From positions 1,116,001-1,180,000 of the forward strand of contig CM039119.1 in the NCBI GenBank assembly GCA_022036555.1: a stretch of DNA of 64,000 nt, in the 5' to 3' direction. How positions within the stretch are numbered: the first letter of the stretch is position 1; each line of letters starts with the position of its first letter. Under the pieces are notes generated by a model, which worked only from the letters and a program-made list of their open reading frames with translations, did no database searches and was not told the origin of the DNA. Shown in pieces: positions 59,621-64,000 of this stretch. The DNA comes from Microstegium vimineum (lineage: Eukaryota; Streptophyta; Magnoliopsida; Poales; Poaceae). The translations under genes were made by a program, and so were the position numbers.

Positions 59621-60745
59621 ATGTCGTCGTCGTCGTCGTCCCGACCGAAGCGCAAGGTGGCACAGCTCGGGGAGCAAGCCCTCTCGGCGGCGGTCGGCGA
59701 CGTGGTCGCCCGGACCATGTCCGCGGCGGTGGGCAGGTACGACGCGCACGCGAGCGTGGACGACCAGCTGGAGCGCCTCGCCATGCTGGTCATCATGGTG
59801 CACAGCGCCGTGGACGAGGCCGAGCGCGTGCACGCCGCCAGCTGGTGGCTCCGCCGGTGGATCTGGAAGCTCCGTCACGCCGCGCTGGACGGCGACGAGG
59901 TGCTGCAGTCCATGAGGCAGCAGCGAAGGGCCGAGGCGGAGGCAACCGCGACGACCGGCGGCAGGCTCTGGAACGCCACGACGCGCGTCGTCCGGTCCGC
60001 GAAGAGCCTGCTCGTGTCCGCGAGCGGCGGCGGCGTGGATCGGTTGAGTCGCACGGTGGCGCGGCTGGAGCAGGCTTGTGCGGGGTTAGGCGACTTCCTC
60101 AAGCTGCTCGAGTTGGACGTCCAGAGGTCACGGGCACCTCCGCCGCCGCCACCGCCGTCTGCTCCAGAAACACGCGGCGCCGGCTGCCACGACGGCGATG
60201 ACCCGGTGGAGGAGTCCAGCAGTCAGCTGGACTACAGTACAAGCCTCGACGACGACGGATCAGAATCCGAGCATGACCTGACCTACTACTTTTCACAGGC
60301 TGAGTACATTTCGCAAGCGGAGTACATTGGCTGCACGGCGGCGATCGGCCTACAGATTGTGACTCGAAAGATCCAGCGAGCGGCGGGCAAGTTGATGTTG
60401 ATGCCGGCGCCGGCGCCTGCGCCTGAACCTGACATTGACACGGGCAGGCTGCGCCGGATGGTGGCCGACATCCGCGAGGCCGTAGGGCTCGGCGACCGGG
60501 CGGAGGTCAACGATGGGCGCAGGTGGCTGGCGGAGTGGCGCCGCGAGCTGCAGGCCGTGGCGGACAGAGCTGACCGCGTGCTGCTCGCGTCGTCGTCACC
60601 AGTAGTGGCACTGGGAGTGGGAGCTAGAGGAGACGAAGACGATGAGGTGACGGCGGTGATGACGACGGTGCGGAGTTTGGAGACAGCGGCGGCCCATCTG
60701 AGGGCCTACGTCACACTGGTCAGGTTTGCTGTCGTTGGTTGTTGA
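59621..60745 (+). CDS. Protein with two Rx-N-like (NLR coiled-coil) modules, 374 aa, single exon
   Basis: The ATG at 59,621 (MSSSSSSRPKRKV) is preferred because the open frame further upstream is low in coding character. Residues 50-100 form an Rx-N-like helical module with the W...LR..A.D.DEVL pattern (LRRWIWKLRHAALDGDEVL) equivalent to the EDVID region of CC-type immune receptors. A linker helix (140-168), a Pro-rich and acidic spacer (170-220) and a short direct repeat SQAEYI SQAEYI (225-236) follow. Residues 275-325 form a second module with the same pattern (RRWLAEWRRELQAVADRADRVLL). There is no NB-ARC (no P-loop, GLPL or MHD motif) and no LRR. Such NLR N-terminus-only proteins occur in grasses. 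A helper or decoy role in immunity is inference. The frame is intact. Confidence 0.8.
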   Translation: MSSSSSSRPKRKVAQLGEQALSAAVGDVVARTMSAAVGRYDAHASVDDQLERLAMLVIMVHSAVDEAERVHAASWWLRRWIWKLRHAALDGDEVLQSMRQQRRAEAEATATTGGRLWNATTRVVRSAKSLLVSASGGGVDRLSRTVARLEQACAGLGDFLKLLELDVQRSRAPPPPPPPSAPETRGAGCHDGDDPVEESSSQLDYSTSLDDDGSESEHDLTYYFSQAEYISQAEYIGCTAAIGLQIVTRKIQRAAGKLMLMPAPAPAPEPDIDTGRLRRMVADIREAVGLGDRAEVNDGRRWLAEWRRELQAVADRADRVLLASSSPVVALGVGARGDEDDEVTAVMTTVRSLETAAAHLRAYVTLVRFAVVGC

Positions 60746-61206
60746 AAGTAGATGATGAGACTTTGGGTAACAAGTTGTTGATGTAAGAACTTGCAAATTA
60801 TTGTAAGTCATTTGCTAATGATAATGAGCTAGTAAGTCATTGGGCTGGTGGAATTCACTCAAAAAAGAATCTACCAAATGCTTGTATGCTCAACTTGCAT
60901 CTCACCATAAAAAATAGACTAAAAATATAAATAGCAAAAAGAAAAAACTCGGTCAATTGCCGATCATCGTTTTTTTCCTTTTTCCTTATAACGAAAGAAA
61001 GAGTAACATTTATGGAGATTAAGTTTCTGAGCTACTAGTAGTTCCACTAGTTTTTTTGCGGCGAAAGAAGAATTATATTATATAATAGCTGGGTACATCA
61101 TCATATTACAAGCACTCTGAATTACACTAGATATATCTAGAAACCGATTTTCATCTAAAATATACCCACGTCGTGAAAAGCTCCAAATCTCAAAACCAAA
61201 CGTTTT
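60746..61206. other. 3' region between Rx-N gene and F-box copy 2
   Basis: This is AT-rich sequence with no ORF. It would hold both convergent 3' UTRs. Confidence 0.5.
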
Positions 61207-62228
61207 TTACGCTTCGTATAGATAAAGTCGCTCTCGTATTCCACCAAGCTGGAGCGTGAAGAAGTCCACCAAATCCATCTCATAGGGTACACACGTCACA
61301 AACTTTGTAGCACGAGATGGAGCAAGGAATCTGGCCCTGTTGTCGAAGTCGAGCATGGAGGCTTGTGAAAGGTCCTATCCCAAGGCTAGAGGGGGGGGGG
61401 GGGGTTGAATAGTTTAAATTGAAAACTTAAAAACAAACTCAACAACAAGTTAGATACAAATGAGGCGAAGCTCGTCTTGCACTAGCAAACTAAGGGATAC
61501 GAAACCTTCTAACCACAATTGCTATCCTAATAACTCTAGGATCACTCAAATCCTACTCAAGTCTAGTAGCCCTCTAGGCACAACCTAATACACTAAGATA
61601 AGAACGAATAAGGTAGTGCAAAGATAGGAAGAGTGATAATACCGTCGTGTCGAGGTAATGAGCCAATCAAGCGATCTCCAATCAATACAATCAATCACAA
61701 TGATGAATCAAAAGATTGACACTTGATTTTTCACCCGAGGTTCACTAGTTTGCCAACTAGCTACGTTCCCGTTGTGTCGGCTTACTCACTTGGAGGTTCA
61801 CGTGCTAATTGGCATCACACGCCAAACCCGTCACCGGGTGCCGCACAACCAACACAAGATGAGGGCACTCAAAGACACGAGCAATTTACTAGAGTTACCT
61901 TTGCGATCTCCCGCGGGGAAGGCACAAGAACCCCTCACAATCAACTTGTAGTCGACGAAGCACAATCACCAAGCTTCTCGATCTACCTCCGCTGCTCTAA
62001 ACCGTCTAGGTGATGGCAATCACCAGGAGCAACAAGAAATCCGCAGCGAGAACGCCTCCCAAGTGCCACTAGATGCAAGCTATATGCGAAATGCACTTGG
62101 ATCACTCAAACTCTTTTGGAAATTCACTAACCAAGCATGGAGATGAGTGGGAGGGAGTTTGCTCAGCTCAAAAGAATCTCAAGATGTTCAAATGTGCGAG
62201 GGCGAGCCTCCCCAAGCCAGCCAACACA

Positions 62229-62236
62229 TATTTATA
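62229..62236 (-). promoter_or_regulatory. TATA box of the solo LTR
   Basis: TATAAATA on the minus strand is about 45 bases downstream of the motif array, the same layout as in the LTRs of elements A and C. It would drive transcription through the 3' half of F-box copy 2 in its sense direction. Confidence 0.65.
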
Positions 62237-62274
62237 GACCCCCTCAAGGTTTTCTAGCCGTTACCCTGATAAGT

Positions 62275-62700
62275 TGGCGACGGACGCTTGACACGGGGGC
62301 GACGGACGCTCCGTCGCTAGCGTCCGATGCACTGTCAGAACTAGCCGTTGGGCTGCTTCACGGTCGACGGACGCTCCGTCGCCATCGTCCGGCGCTCTGT
62401 CAGAACTAGCCGTTGGAAAGCTTCACGGCCGACGAACGCTCTGTCGCCAGCGTCCGACGCTCTGTCCTCCAGCGTCCGGTGTCTGTCTTCAAACTGCTCG
62501 CTCGCAGAGCTCTCTGGAAACCCGACGGACGCTCCACTCATTTTGCGACGGACGCTGCGCCTCAGCGTCCGACGCACTCTGGAAATTCTCTGAAACTTCT
62601 TTGTGGCCGACGGACGCTCGGAGTTCACAGTCTCAGCGTCCGACGCCATCGTCCGTTGCGTCGGACAGCGTCCGACGCCCTTATCTTCAGCATCCGACGC
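62275..62700. repeat. CG-palindrome array in U3 of the solo LTR
   Basis: There are about 16 copies of GCGACGGACGCT, AGCGTCCGACGC and variants. The same motif family as in element A lies next to the TATA box on the transcribed minus strand. Confidence 0.85.
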
Positions 62701-64000
62701 CCTTTCTGAATTACTGCTTCTTCCACCTTTGCTCCAAGTTGCCAAGTACTAAGATACCTCTTTCATGTACACTTCTTGGCATGTTTTACTTGACATTTAG
62801 CATGGTGTATATCACTAGGTCCTAGATGCACATGCAATATAGATAACACCTAGTGGCACTCGACAAACCGCAATCACTTTTGCATTTCCCCTCTTAATAG
62901 TACGGTTGTCTAACCTAAATGTGATCACACCCGCTTGGTGTCTTGATCACCATAAGAAAAGCCCTAGCATTTACCTTTGCCTTGTTTAGCTTAGGGTCAT
63001 TCCACTTGCCTTCTTCTCCAAGTGTGAGTTTTAGGTTTCCACCACCTTTGCTTGCTCCATCACTTGTCATCATCTTCAATGAGTGTACTAGACCTACTCA
63101 AACACTTAGAGCTAGGTTAGTACTTAGGCTTCATCAATTACCAAAATCACTATGGAATCTTCAGCTTCCTCCATCACCTTGGTGTGAAGGTCGAGGATGC
63201 AGACGCCGCTGCTGCCCCTGAATATCGCCAACAAGGATCCATGTTTGAAGTTGCACCACCTCTCAAGGGGGCTCTCTTGCGAGGCTATTCTAAAAGAAGT
63301 GCGGGGCCACGCCGCCGCCGCAGGGGTGGTGTCGCCGTCGTCGTCGTCTCCAGCTCTGGCTGAGTCCAAAACGTCACGTGAAAAGGATACACGGAGGCGA
63401 CAGTGAGCTCTCCATCGCTGTTCACGCAGAGGTACTGTTTGCCTCCTCCGACACGAACGGGGAGCCTCGTCAAGGAGACGCGCGCGGTGGCCACCTCCAC
63501 GCTGACCCTGTACAGGCCTCGGTCGTCGTCGCCGTAGCCTCTGGCCGCGCGCTCGTAGATTGGATGGCCATTATTGCCGAGCACAGCCAGTGCGCCGCGC
63601 CACGGTGGACGACGCCGGACAATGGCGGCGGCGGTGGTGCCCACCAGGGTGTAGAGGCTCGTGTCTAGACACCTGGTGGGCGCGCTCCAGCTGCGCGTGG
63701 CGGTGGAGTACCAGTGCTTCTGGTAGTACCCTGCGACGGCGGCGTACCACTGCTCTCCGTCTTGGGTGATGACGAGCAGCTGCGAGAACGTGAATCGCGC
63801 CACCGCCGCAGTTGGCTGATCATCCGGGTTCCCGTTACCGCTGTGGCTGTCGTCGTCGGTGGCTGTGATGATGGCGTAGCCGGCCAGTCTACGATCACCG
63901 ATCCACTCCAACGGTGGGAGAATGTGGCGGTCGCCGGTGATGAGGTTGCAGACGCCGAATAACAGGTGGCGGTAGTCCATGTTTTTTTTGAGTAAGCAGG

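Larger units (their letters stand above)
61366..63163 (-). mobile_element. SIRE-type copia solo LTR inside F-box copy 2 (1798 bp)
   Basis: It reads TGAAAGGTCC at the left and ends ATCTTCA at the right. In minus orientation this gives TGAAGAT... to ...GGACCTTTCA, matching the LTR ends of elements A and C. The flanks are GCTTG and GCTTC, a 5-bp duplication with one mismatch. It contains the CG-palindrome array (62,275-62,700), a TATAAATA box (minus strand, 62,236-62,229) and a run of about 18 G near 61,391. No internal region is present. Confidence 0.88.
61207..63980 (-). pseudogene. F-box-type gene, copy 2 (5' end missing), split by a solo LTR
   Basis: On the minus strand the region equivalent to copy 1 starts at 63,980 (MDYRHLLFGVCNLITGDRHILPPLEW). 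It continues through ARFTFSQLLVITQDG and HWYSTATRSWSAPTRC to VNSDGELTVASVYPFHVTFWTQP. A 1-nt frameshift follows that point (about 63,362). The reading then continues WPRTSFRIASQE, SPLERWCNFKHGSLLAIFRGSSG and ILDLHTKVMEEA. After the solo LTR it resumes on the far side and ends CVPYEMDLVDFFTLQLGG with TAA at 61,209-61,207. The F-box half is not in the window. It keeps about 40 residues (near VRVGGGKQYLC) that copy 1 has lost. Confidence 0.85.

Noticed and set aside
59525..60296. Several 65-118-codon ORFs in other frames over the Rx-N gene
   Set aside because: They are GC-bias shadows; the 374-codon frame has the helical pattern and motifs.
61388..61410. Run of about 18 G as a regulatory G-quadruplex
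   Set aside because: It corresponds to the C-rich terminal region of SIRE LTRs and its length may be a sequencing artefact.

Overview
This is plant nuclear DNA from a grass, most likely a panicoid such as an Andropogoneae species (inference). The evidence is intron-bearing host genes with GT-AG and GC-AG introns, Stowaway-type MITEs with CTCCCTCC ends and TA duplications, grass-type SIRE/Maximus copia and Athila-type gypsy elements, and grass-specific gene families (DUF4220/DUF594, F-box paralogues, Rx-N proteins). There is no prokaryotic gene organisation.

Layout, left to right. Bases 1-26,706 are a stack of nested LTR retrotransposons. Element A (1-7194) is the 3' part of a SIRE/Maximus-type copia: RT/RNase H end, long spacer, decayed env-like ORF, polypurine tract, 3' LTR. 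It abuts the gag of a second SIRE-like copia, element C (7195-26,582). C is split again by element D, a complete but pol-less Athila-like gypsy (7730-16,262, target duplication AAGAG), and by element E, a 3.85-kb solo LTR (17,479-21,326, target duplication GTATT). An L1-type LINE 3' fragment follows (about 26,960-27,948).

Bases 29,240-63,980 are gene-bearing but heavily invaded. They hold a CAR-like C2-domain gene with a 1-nt frameshift (29.2-30.0 kb), a fragment of an unknown gene (30.6-31.0 kb), and a decayed gene of unknown function split by a MULE-like MITE (31.8-34.0 kb). Next come a CACTA terminus (38.4 kb) and two intact housekeeping genes: a small SERF/At2g23090-like zinc-binding protein (40.8-42.3 kb, + strand) and casein kinase 2 alpha (10 exons, 48.07-43.69 kb, - strand). 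Further right are two related F-box-type genes in inverted orientation, both broken (50.3-52.1 kb + strand; 61.2-63.98 kb - strand), a DUF4220/DUF594 membrane-protein gene with two lesions (53.1-55.4 kb), and an intact single-exon gene for a protein with two Rx-N-like helical modules (59.6-60.7 kb).

The most interesting pattern is regulatory. CG-rich palindromic motifs recur as dense arrays directly upstream of the TATA box in the U3 of three SIRE-type LTRs. A similar array (element A), and a different palindrome plus a TATAAAA box (element D), also sit upstream of the env-like ORFs. This suggests internal promoters driving the env-like gene separately from gag-pol. It is a hypothesis from sequence only. 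Only the CK2 alpha, SERF-like and Rx-N genes look intact.
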